Shown: piece by piece, positions 34,958-45,119 of the stretch
Layout: each line of letters opens with the position of its first letter
Position numbering within the stretch: position 1 is the first letter of the stretch
Assembly (NCBI RefSeq): GCF_900107705.1
Contig: NZ_FNRE01000017.1
Location: 1-64,000 of the forward strand
Direction: 5' to 3'
Length of the DNA stretch: 64,000 nucleotides
Origin: Prevotella sp. tc2-28
GTDB taxonomy: Bacteria; Bacteroidota; Bacteroidia; Bacteroidales; Bacteroidaceae
Notes under the pieces: generated by a model
Databases searched by the model: none
Told to the model about the DNA's origin: nothing
Seen by the model: only the letters and a program-made list of their open reading frames with translations
Position numbers and translations under genes: made by a program

Positions 34958-36184
34958 ATGGAAATAAAAGAAAAAACAAAATATGCGTTGATAGTTTTCA
35001 TGGGAATGTCGGCTTTTGGCTATTGGGCGTTCGCATATCCGGAAATGTTGATGGAGCGTGAGTCGCTCCAGTTATTTCTTCTCAACGGTGACTACCTGGC
35101 AGATCGTTTGGTGGTGCCAGGTGGCTTTGCCCGCTACGTGGGTGAGTTCTTGGTGCAGTTCTATATGAATGAAAAAGTGGGGGCTTGTATACTGTCCATT
35201 CTATTTATGGCAATACAATGGCTATCATGGTTGCTACTCCGACGTTGTGTCCCCTCCGTCAAAGATGAGGTACTTTATATGGCTTCCTTCCTCCCAGTCG
35301 TTGCTTTATGGCTCTTGTTGTGTGATATTGACATTCCAATGACGCTTCCCGTGGCCGTTTCCTTGACATTGCTGATGATGTACGCTCTACCGGCACGCAG
35401 AAACTTATGCCTAATTGTTTCGCTCGTCATTGTTCCCGTTGGTTATTGGTTGGTAGGCCCAGTCATTGTCTTAGTGGTGGTCTATCATCTGCGCTGGCTG
35501 CATAAATCTTTTCGGAAAGTGAAAATTATGGCGGAGAGCATGATGTTGGCATCGCTGTTGGCTATTTGTTTGTTGGCGAGTTCCTGCTTTGTTCCTTACT
35601 CCTTGGAAAATATATTCAAGGGTATTGACTATCAACAGATACAAGTTGATAAAATAGGAACGCGCGAGGTGATGCAATACGACTATCTGCAACGTCAGAA
35701 GGCGTGGGATAAGGTCCTCTATAAGGCGACCAGGAAAGGACCAAAGGCAAAGGCATGTGTTCACATTGTCAATTTGGCAAGATTCTACAAAAAGGAAATA
35801 ACTCCGGAAGAGTTGAAGGTTAGTCTGTATAAACCGTTTACGGCTTTGACCAGTACGGTTTCAGCGATGATGATGAGCGACTTATTCTTCCAGATGGGAT
35901 ATGTGAATTTCGCTCAACGTTGCATGTTCGAGGCCATGGAGAGTACATCCAATTATAATAAGAGTGGTAGGGCGCTTTGTCGACTGGCTGAGACTGCACT
36001 TGTAACTGGACAATACGAAGTTGCACTGAAGTACGTCTCACTGTTGGAGGAAACTCTTTTCTATCGGAAGTGGGCACAAGTGATGAAGTCGTTGGTGCTG
36101 CATCCTGAGCAGATTAAGGCTCATCCTATGTATGGTCCGTTGCAGAAAATATACAGTGAGACAGAAGATGAATTGTTTATATAA
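34958..36184 (+). CDS. DUF6057-type integral membrane protein
   Basis: 408 aa. The first about 215 residues contain some six hydrophobic helices (YALIVFMGMSAFGYWAFAYP, ILSILFMAIQWLSWLLL, FLPVVALWLLLC, LCLIVSLVIVPVGYWLVGPV, MMLASLLAICLLASSC). The remainder is soluble and helical, TPR-like (FFQMGYVNFAQRCMFEAMES, ALCRLAETALVTGQYEVALK). DUF6057 is a Bacteroidetes family without known function. Its neighbours are the Rid protein upstream (13 bp) and a haem-motif TolB-like lipoprotein downstream (9 bp), so the three probably act together. Confidence 0.75.
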   Translation: MEIKEKTKYALIVFMGMSAFGYWAFAYPEMLMERESLQLFLLNGDYLADRLVVPGGFARYVGEFLVQFYMNEKVGACILSILFMAIQWLSWLLLRRCVPSVKDEVLYMASFLPVVALWLLLCDIDIPMTLPVAVSLTLLMMYALPARRNLCLIVSLVIVPVGYWLVGPVIVLVVVYHLRWLHKSFRKVKIMAESMMLASLLAICLLASSCFVPYSLENIFKGIDYQQIQVDKIGTREVMQYDYLQRQKAWDKVLYKATRKGPKAKACVHIVNLARFYKKEITPEELKVSLYKPFTALTSTVSAMMMSDLFFQMGYVNFAQRCMFEAMESTSNYNKSGRALCRLAETALVTGQYEVALKYVSLLEETLFYRKWAQVMKSLVLHPEQIKAHPMYGPLQKIYSETEDELFI

Positions 36185-36193
36185 AGTTGATGA

Positions 36194-37684
36194 ATGATGA
36201 GAAAGGTATTATCGCATATAGGTTTCGCGGTATTGATGATATGGGTGTTGTTGGCATGTAGCTCACGACCGGAAAACGTGCAGGTCGTTGACCAGTTGCC
36301 TGTCATCTATCCCGACTATGTTGGGGTAACAGTACCTGTAGGTATAGCACCGTTGAATTTCTCTATGAAAGACGATACGTTTACGGATGTCGACGTGAAG
36401 ATAAGTGGTAAGAAAGGCGGAAACTTGCATACCAATGGCTCTTTTGCTGATTTTGATATCGACGAGTGGCATGAACTACTGGAGCAGAACAAGGGTGCGC
36501 AACTTGTTGTCTCGGTTTGTGCTCAAAAAGATGGAAAGTGGATAAAATATCGCGACTTCACGATTCAGGTGAGCACTTTTTCTTTAGATGAATGGGGTAT
36601 TACATATCGTCGTATTCCGCCTAGCTATGTGCTATATAGTCACATGGGGCTCTATCAGCGTTGTCTTGCAGACTTCGAAGAACATGCTATGATAGAGAAC
36701 TCTCAAGTTCATGGAAACTGTATGAATTGCCATACTCAGAACCGTACAAACCCAAACCAACTTGTATTTCACGTTAGAGGAAACCATGGGGCCACGGTGA
36801 TTCGAACCTTGGGACGAGACGAGGTGTTGCAGGCTCGCAATGACAGTCTTGGTGGGTCGATGGTCTATCCTTATTGGCATCCAAATGGACGTTATTGTGC
36901 ATTCTCGACCAACAAAACAGCTCAGGTTTTCCATATGAGCAATAATAAGCGCATTGAGGTATATGATATGGCTTCTGATGTTTTTGTCTATGACACCAGG
37001 GAACATGTGGCCATCAAGGATACTTTTTTGATGAAAAAGGACAGAATGGAGAATATACCTGTTTTCTCGCCTGACGGTAAACGTCTCTATTTCATTACAA
37101 CACCTGTTCGAGATCTTCCGAAAGAGTATAATAAAGTAAAATATAGCCTCTGTCAGGTGAGTTTTGATGAAGCTACGGGACGTGTTGGAAATCAAGTAGA
37201 TACACTTGTCAATGCTCATACAACGGGGAAAAGTGTTACTTGGCCCCGTCCCTCCTATGATGGGCGCTTTCTGATGTATACCCAGCTAGATTATGGTTAT
37301 TTCTCGGTGTGGCATCCAGAAGCCGACCTTTTTTTGTTAGACTTGAAAACGGGCGAGAGTAGACCGATGGATGAAGTGAACAGTAATAGATCAGAGAGCC
37401 TGCATAATTGGAGTACTAATAGTCGTTGGTTTCTTTTTACCAGTCGTAGGGATGATGGCCTTTATACTCGTGTTTATTTCTCGTCTATCGATGAGCGAGG
37501 GCACGCAACCAAACCCTTCCTTTTGCCACAGCGTAATCCCAAGGAGTATTATCGCCGACTATTGTATTCTTATAATACACCTGACTTTACCTCAAGTCCA
37601 GTCGATATGGATGCTCGTGAAATGGGACGTATGCTGGAGAGTTCGGAACGACAAGCCATACAAGCTTTACAATCTCTTTTCTAA
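36194..37684 (+). CDS. TolB-like lipoprotein with one CxxCH haem-binding motif
   Basis: 496 aa; lipoprotein signal (VLMIWVLLACSS). After an N-terminal beta domain comes HGNCMNCHTQNRTNP (about residues 172-186), a CxxCH site expected to hold c-type haem. Next are PD40/WD-like propeller blades (GSMVYPYWHPNGRYCAFSTN, NIPVFSPDGKRLYFITTPV, SVTWPRPSYDGRFLMYTQLD, LHNWSTNSRWFLFTSRRDDG). The combination suggests an envelope redox or sensing protein anchored to a membrane. It is the last gene of a three-gene operon, closed by the stem-loop at 37728-37770. MM start: the second ATG is equally possible. Confidence 0.8.
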   Translation: MMRKVLSHIGFAVLMIWVLLACSSRPENVQVVDQLPVIYPDYVGVTVPVGIAPLNFSMKDDTFTDVDVKISGKKGGNLHTNGSFADFDIDEWHELLEQNKGAQLVVSVCAQKDGKWIKYRDFTIQVSTFSLDEWGITYRRIPPSYVLYSHMGLYQRCLADFEEHAMIENSQVHGNCMNCHTQNRTNPNQLVFHVRGNHGATVIRTLGRDEVLQARNDSLGGSMVYPYWHPNGRYCAFSTNKTAQVFHMSNNKRIEVYDMASDVFVYDTREHVAIKDTFLMKKDRMENIPVFSPDGKRLYFITTPVRDLPKEYNKVKYSLCQVSFDEATGRVGNQVDTLVNAHTTGKSVTWPRPSYDGRFLMYTQLDYGYFSVWHPEADLFLLDLKTGESRPMDEVNSNRSESLHNWSTNSRWFLFTSRRDDGLYTRVYFSSIDERGHATKPFLLPQRNPKEYYRRLLYSYNTPDFTSSPVDMDAREMGRMLESSERQAIQALQSLF

Positions 37685-37727
37685 GTTTCTATTATCTCAA
37701 CAATTGTAATTAATTAGCTAATTAGAT

Positions 37728-37770
37728 AGTAATACCTATGGTTTTGTTTTATAAAACCATAGGTATTACT
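37728..37770 (+). terminator. 18-bp stem-loop ending the Rid-DUF6057-TolB operon
   Basis: AGTAATACCTATGGTTTT (37728-37745) pairs perfectly with 37753-37770 around a 7-nt loop. No U-run follows, so termination may rely on the stem alone. Confidence 0.65.
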
Positions 37771-37874
37771 TGTCAAAACCACATGTTTTGCGTTTGTGTT
37801 AGTCAACAGATACCAATCTCCTTAATACCTTTTTCCTTTCTAGGTAATAAAGAAAGAGATGGTTAGTTTGTCTG

Positions 37875-39927
<2,053 letters not shown>

Positions 39928-39938
39928 TTCATAATTCA

Positions 39939-42446
39939 ATGATGATGCGTATAAAGACAATTCTTTTAGTTTTGGTGACGTTCGTGGTTGTTCTTCCCAT
40001 GAATGCTGCTGATAGCTTTGTGACTTTTGCAGAGCAGAATGGAGCCGTCTCGCTGCGTGGCGCTACCATCGGCTATAGTGATAATGAACCCAAGGCTGTG
40101 CAGATAGCTGTTGCCAGTCTGCAACAGGATTTCGAACGGGTGATGGGCTTCGCTCCTGCCAAGAGTGATCAGCCCACTATCCTTGTTGGAACGGTGGGTT
40201 GTAACAAGCAAATCGACCAATGGGTGAAGCGTGGTAAACTCTTTGACCTGAAAGGCAAGCGCGAGCAGTTTATCATCACCACTATCGACGGACAAGTAAT
40301 CATTGCCGGCAGTGACCGTCGCGGTACGGTATTCGGCATCTACGAGCTCTCGCGCCAGATGGGCGTGTCGCCCTGGTACTGGTGGATGGACGTACCCGTA
40401 ACGAAGCGCGACTATGTGGGAATCCTGCCTGGTCAGTATACTGACGGCGAGCCAGCAGTAGAGTTCCGCGGCCTGTTCTTGAATGATGAGGCACCTTGTC
40501 TGACCTCATGGGTGAAGAACACATTCGGAACAGGTTATGGCGACCACCATTTCTATGCCAAGGTCTTTGAACTGATTCTGCGTCTGAAAGGTAACATGCT
40601 GTGGCCTGCCATGTGGGGCTGGGCATTCTATGCCGACGACCCCGAGAACTCGAAGACGGCTGACGAGATGGGTATCATCATGGGAACCTCGCACCACGAG
40701 CCGATGGCACGTAATCATCAGGAGTATGCCCGTAAGCGTGGTGAGTGGGGCCCCTGGAATTATCAGAAGAACCAGCAGAAGCTGGACCAGTTCTTCCGTG
40801 AGGGCATTGAGCGCATGAAGGGTACTGAGGATATGGTAACCATCGGAATGCGTGGCGATGGCGACGAGGCGATGAGCGAGGATGCCGATACCAAGCTGTT
40901 GCAACGCATTGTGGAGAACCAGCGCAAGATTATCAAGGAGGTGACCAAGAAGCCCGCCAACAAGACGACACAGGTGTGGGCATTGTATAAAGAGGTATTA
41001 GACTATTACGATAAAGGCATGCGTGTGCCCGATGATGTCATCATGCTGTTGTGCGACGACAACTGGGGTAATGTGCGCCGTGTTCCCAATGCCAAGGAGC
41101 GTAAGCATCCCGGAGGCTGGGGACTGTACTACCATGTAGACTATGTCGGTGCACCCCGTAACTCGAAATGGATCAACGTCACCCAGACCCAGCAGATGTT
41201 CGAACAGCTGTCGCTGGCCTATGACTACGGCATCCAGCGCATGTGGATACTGAATGTGGGCGACTTGAAACCGATGGAGTATCCTATCCAGTTGTTTATG
41301 GACATGGCGTGGAATCCCAAGGAATATACCCAGCAGACGGTGACCGACCACACTCAACGTTTCTTCCAGAGTATGTTTGGTCAATGTTCAATGTTCAATG
41401 GTCAATGTTCAATGGCAAAAGAAGCTGCCTCCATCTATAACCGCAACTGTCAGTATATGGGTCGTGTCACTGCAGAGATGCTCGATGCAAGGACTTACAA
41501 CCTGTCGACCGGCGAATGGCGCAAGGTGGCTGACGACTATGCCCGACTGGAACTGCGCGTCCTCCGTCTGTTTGCCGATGTTCCCGAGGCAGCCCGTGAT
41601 GCCTATCGTCAGTCGATACTCTTCCCCGTGCAGGCGATGGCTAACCTCTATGACATGTATTATGCCCAGGCGATGAACAGGATGCTGGCCAAGGCAGGCA
41701 ACCCCGATGCCAACCAGTGGGCAGACAAGGTGGCACAGTGCTTTGAGCGCGATGCCCAGCTTTGTCACTATTATAATAAGGAGATGGCTGGTGGCAAGTG
41801 GGATGGTATGATGACGCAGAAGCACATCGGCTATACCACATGGAGCGACAATTTCCCTGCCGACCGTATGCCGGAGGTGAAACGCATCGATCAAGTTGCC
41901 GCTGGCGGTTATGTCTTTGCTCCCTCACAGGGCTTTGTGGCTATGGAGGCCGAACATTATTTCAGTGCTAAGTCCAATGACAGAACGCAGTGGAGCATCT
42001 ATCCCGACTATGGTCGTACACGCAGTGCGGTGGCGCTGACTCCTTATACCGATCCTGTTGACGGTGCCCATCTGACTTATCGTTTCTCTCTGCCTGCCGA
42101 TGCGCCTGCCAAAGTCAAGGTACGCGTTATTGTGAAGTCAACGCTTGACTTCTTGAATGTGGGTGGCTTTGAATACACCGTAAGCTTGGACGGCTCAGAA
42201 CCTCAGGTGGTTAACTTCAACAAGACGCTGGTTGACCGTCAGCCCTATATGTATTCTGAGTTCTATCCCGCTGTAGCCCGTCGTGTGGTGGAAAAGGTGG
42301 TGGAATTGCCGGTCGGTAAGGCTGATGTCCATGAGCTGACCATCACTCCGCGCCATCCTGGTATTGTATTTGAAAAGATTGTGGTCGATTTCGGAGGCTA
42401 TGCTCCTCAATATTTATTCGGTGAAGAATCACCAGTAAAACGATAA
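39939..42446 (+). CDS. GH115 xylan alpha-1,2-glucuronidase
   Basis: 835 aa, signal peptide ending PMNAA. Family features include FIITTIDGQVIIAGSDRRGT, YELSRQMGVSPWYWWMDVPV, EFRGLFLNDEAPCLTSWVKN, LKGNMLWPAMWGWAF and MGTSHHEPMARNHQEY. These are the recognisable GH115 core. A C-terminal beta domain follows (about 680-835). The enzyme removes (4-O-methyl-)glucuronic acid from polymeric xylan. Near residues 482-492 the protein reads MFGQCSMFNGQCSMA, encoded by a TCAATGT simple repeat (41380-41415) not expected in the family. It is 11 bp after the esterase gene and 2 bp before GH3. Confidence 0.93.
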   Translation: MMMRIKTILLVLVTFVVVLPMNAADSFVTFAEQNGAVSLRGATIGYSDNEPKAVQIAVASLQQDFERVMGFAPAKSDQPTILVGTVGCNKQIDQWVKRGKLFDLKGKREQFIITTIDGQVIIAGSDRRGTVFGIYELSRQMGVSPWYWWMDVPVTKRDYVGILPGQYTDGEPAVEFRGLFLNDEAPCLTSWVKNTFGTGYGDHHFYAKVFELILRLKGNMLWPAMWGWAFYADDPENSKTADEMGIIMGTSHHEPMARNHQEYARKRGEWGPWNYQKNQQKLDQFFREGIERMKGTEDMVTIGMRGDGDEAMSEDADTKLLQRIVENQRKIIKEVTKKPANKTTQVWALYKEVLDYYDKGMRVPDDVIMLLCDDNWGNVRRVPNAKERKHPGGWGLYYHVDYVGAPRNSKWINVTQTQQMFEQLSLAYDYGIQRMWILNVGDLKPMEYPIQLFMDMAWNPKEYTQQTVTDHTQRFFQSMFGQCSMFNGQCSMAKEAASIYNRNCQYMGRVTAEMLDARTYNLSTGEWRKVADDYARLELRVLRLFADVPEAARDAYRQSILFPVQAMANLYDMYYAQAMNRMLAKAGNPDANQWADKVAQCFERDAQLCHYYNKEMAGGKWDGMMTQKHIGYTTWSDNFPADRMPEVKRIDQVAAGGYVFAPSQGFVAMEAEHYFSAKSNDRTQWSIYPDYGRTRSAVALTPYTDPVDGAHLTYRFSLPADAPAKVKVRVIVKSTLDFLNVGGFEYTVSLDGSEPQVVNFNKTLVDRQPYMYSEFYPAVARRVVEKVVELPVGKADVHELTITPRHPGIVFEKIVVDFGGYAPQYLFGEESPVKR
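41380..41415 (+). repeat. TCAATGT-type simple repeat inside the GH115 gene
   Basis: GTCAATGTTCAATGTTCAAT is followed by GGTCAATGTTCAATGG. It is in frame and codes for GQCSMFNGQCSM between a helix (HTQRFFQSM) and AKEAASIYNRNC. Confidence 0.85.
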
Positions 42447-42448
42447 CA

Positions 42449-45034
42449 ATGAGAACCATATTTATCGCTATTAGTATAGTCTGCTGCTTGTCAGTATCTG
42501 CCCAGCAGTTACCTTATCAGAATCCGAACCTTTCGGCTCATGAGCGAGCCGTCGACCTATGTTCCCGTCTGACGTTGGAGGAAAAGGCTCAGCTGATGCT
42601 CGACGAGTCGCCTGCCATTCCCCGTTTGGGTATCAAGAAGTTCTTCTGGTGGAGTGAGGCATTGCACGGTGCTGCCAATATGGGCAATGTCACCGTGTTC
42701 CCTGAACCGGTGGCTATGGCTTCATCGTTCAATCCCGACCTGCTGTACAAGTGCTTCGATATTGCTTCCACAGAGTTCCGTGCCCAGTATAACCATCGGT
42801 TGTACGACCTCGGAGGTGAGGATATGAAGATGCGTTCGTTGTCGGTATGGACGCCGAATGTCAATATCTTCCGCGACCCACGATGGGGCAGGGGACAGGA
42901 GACTTACGGAGAAGACCCCTACCTGACCTCCGTCATGGGTGATGCCGTGGTTCGTGGCTTGCAGGGACCGGAAACGTCCAAATACCGTAAGTTGTGGGCC
43001 TGTGCCAAGCACTATGCTGTACACAGTGGTCCGGAATATACCCGCCATACTGCCAATCTGACCGATGTCCCCGTCCGCGACTTTTGGGAGACGTATATGC
43101 CTGCCTTCAAGCACTTGGTTACCAAGAGCAATGTGCGTGAGGTGATGTGTGCCTACCAGCGACTGGACGACGACCCCTGCTGTGGCTCGAACCGTCTGCT
43201 GCAACAGATACTGCGCGATGAGTGGGGCTTTAAATACCTAGTGGTCAGCGACTGCGGTGCCGTCAGTGACTTCTATACCTCTCATAAGTCATCCTCGTCG
43301 CCCGTTACGGCATCAGCCAAGGCTACTCTGGCAGGAACGGATGTGGAGTGTGGCTACGGCTATGCCTATAAGAGTATTCCTGAGGCTGTTCGTCGCGGAC
43401 TGATTACGGAAGCAGAAGTCGACAAGCATGTCATCCGTTTGCTGGAAGGCCGTTTCGACCTCGGAGAGATGGACGACCCCTCGCTGGTGGAATGGTCGAA
43501 GATACCCTATTCCGCGATGAGTACCAAGGCGTCTGCCAAGGTCTCTTTGGAAATGGCGCGCCAAAGCATCGTGCTGTTGAAGAACAAGAACGATGTCCTG
43601 CCTTTGAAGAAAAATGCAGAGAAGATCGCCGTCATTGGCCCTAATGCTGATAATGAACCCATGATGTGGGGCAACTATAACGGAACGCCCAACAAGACCG
43701 TCACCATCCTCGACGGTATCAAGGCCAAGCAGAAGAAACTGGTGTATTTCCCCGGTTGCGACCTGACCTACGACAAAGTGATGGAGTGTCACATGGCAAC
43801 GGAGTGTGTGGCACCTGACGGTAAGAAGGGATTGAAGGGAACGTTCTGGACGAATACCGAGATGGAGGGCAAGCCCTTTACCACCGAGTATTATACCAAG
43901 CCCTTGGCGGTGACTACCAATGGTATGCACGTCTTTGCTGCCAACCTGCCCATTGAGGACTTCTCCGCCAAATACGAGACCACCTTTGCCCCCAAGGAAG
44001 CTGGCGAGTATGTGCTGAACGTGGAGGGTACCGGTCAGTTTGAAGTGCTTGTCAACGGCGAGCGCAAGGCGTTCCACCGCATCTGGCGCTCAACGCCCAC
44101 CCGTACCGTGCTGCAGGCTGCTGCCGGCGAGCGGTTCCAGATAGAGGTGCGCTTCCAAACCGTCAAGACATGGGGTGCAGGCATGAAAATCAATATTGCC
44201 CGTGAGTTGCCCATCGACTATCAGGAAACGATAGCCCAACTGAAGGGCATCCAGAAGGTTGTCTTTGTGGGTGGTATCGCTCCCAGTCTAGAAGGCGAGG
44301 AGATGCCCGTCAACATCGACGGATTCAAGGGTGGCGACCGCACCAGCATCGAACTGCCCCGTGTACAGCGCGACTTCCTGAAAGCCCTGAAGGCTGCCGG
44401 CAAGCAGGTCATCTTCGTCAACTGCTCCGGTTCGGCTATTGCCTTAGAGCCCGAGACCGCGACGTGCGATGCCATCGTGCAGGCCTGGTATCCCGGCCAG
44501 GAAGGCGGCACGGCTGTTGCCGACGTGCTGTTCGGCGACTATAACCCCTGTGGCAAGTTGCCCGTCACCTTCTATAAGAACGACGCCCAGTTGCCCGATT
44601 ATGAGGACTATTCGATGAAGGGCCGCACCTATCGCTATTTCAATGATGCCCTGTTCCCCTTTGGCTACGGACTGAGTCTCACTTCGTTCGAAATGAGGAA
44701 TGAGAAATTAGAAATGAGGAATGATGGTTCCGGCCTGTTATCCGTTGAGGTTGCCAATACTGGTCGCCGCGACGGTACGGAAATCGTGCAGGTGTATGTC
44801 AAGAACCCGTCCGACCCCGATGCTCCGCTGAAGACCCTGCGCGCCTTCCAGCGTGTCAACGTGAAGGCAGGACAAGTCAAGACCGTCACCCTGCAACTGG
44901 AGCGCAACAGTTTCGAGTTCTTCGATGCCGAGACGAACACCATGCGGGTGAAGCCCGGGCGCTATGAGGTGCTGGTGGGCACGAGTTCGAATGACCCGAA
45001 TATGAAAGCATTTGCAGTGGAACTGGCTTCTTAA
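42449..45034 (+). CDS. xyl3A: GH3 beta-xylosidase-type enzyme with PA14 insertion
   Basis: 861 aa, signal peptide ending SVSAQ. GH3 N-terminal barrel: FFWWSEALHGAANMGN, RDPRWGRGQETYGEDPYL, WACAKHYAVHSGPE; the nucleophile is the Asp of LVVSDCGAVSDFY (about 268). A PA14-like beta domain is inserted at about 455-590 (GLKGTFWTNTEMEGKPFTTE). The second GH3 domain and a fibronectin-type domain (VEVANTGRRDGTEIVQVYV) follow. At 44690-44724 a simple repeat encodes [11 protein letters not shown] at the junction to the last domain. It resembles the Xyl3 enzymes of Prevotella that release xylose from xylo-oligosaccharides. The gene starts 2 bp after GH115. Confidence 0.9.
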   Translation: MRTIFIAISIVCCLSVSAQQLPYQNPNLSAHERAVDLCSRLTLEEKAQLMLDESPAIPRLGIKKFFWWSEALHGAANMGNVTVFPEPVAMASSFNPDLLYKCFDIASTEFRAQYNHRLYDLGGEDMKMRSLSVWTPNVNIFRDPRWGRGQETYGEDPYLTSVMGDAVVRGLQGPETSKYRKLWACAKHYAVHSGPEYTRHTANLTDVPVRDFWETYMPAFKHLVTKSNVREVMCAYQRLDDDPCCGSNRLLQQILRDEWGFKYLVVSDCGAVSDFYTSHKSSSSPVTASAKATLAGTDVECGYGYAYKSIPEAVRRGLITEAEVDKHVIRLLEGRFDLGEMDDPSLVEWSKIPYSAMSTKASAKVSLEMARQSIVLLKNKNDVLPLKKNAEKIAVIGPNADNEPMMWGNYNGTPNKTVTILDGIKAKQKKLVYFPGCDLTYDKVMECHMATECVAPDGKKGLKGTFWTNTEMEGKPFTTEYYTKPLAVTTNGMHVFAANLPIEDFSAKYETTFAPKEAGEYVLNVEGTGQFEVLVNGERKAFHRIWRSTPTRTVLQAAAGERFQIEVRFQTVKTWGAGMKINIARELPIDYQETIAQLKGIQKVVFVGGIAPSLEGEEMPVNIDGFKGGDRTSIELPRVQRDFLKALKAAGKQVIFVNCSGSAIALEPETATCDAIVQAWYPGQEGGTAVADVLFGDYNPCGKLPVTFYKNDAQLPDYEDYSMKGRTYRYFNDALFPFGYGLSLTSFEMRNEKLEMRNDGSGLLSVEVANTGRRDGTEIVQVYVKNPSDPDAPLKTLRAFQRVNVKAGQVKTVTLQLERNSFEFFDAETNTMRVKPGRYEVLVGTSSNDPNMKAFAVELAS
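44690..44724 (+). repeat. ATGAGGAATGAGAAATTAGA-type simple repeat inside the GH3 gene
   Basis: The sequence GAAATGAGGAATGAGAAATT continues AGAAATGAGGAATGA. The same words occur at the bamA start (minus strand, 5885-5859), where they also encode MRNEKLEM. Confidence 0.85.
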
Positions 45035-45037
45035 ACA

Positions 45038-45077
45038 TTAAGAAAACCTCCCGAGGGGTGTCGGCAAGGTTTCTTAA
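45038..45077 (+). other. Intercistronic stem-loop between GH3 and GH43
   Basis: TTAAGAAAACCT (45038-45049) pairs with AGGTTTCTTAA (45067-45077) with one bulge. It lies in an 85-bp gap, the longest inside this otherwise tight operon. It could be a processing site or a partial terminator. Confidence 0.5.
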
Positions 45078-45119
45078 AGATAACAGAGAAATAATAACCA
45101 TATAAATAAAGAAAAAGCA

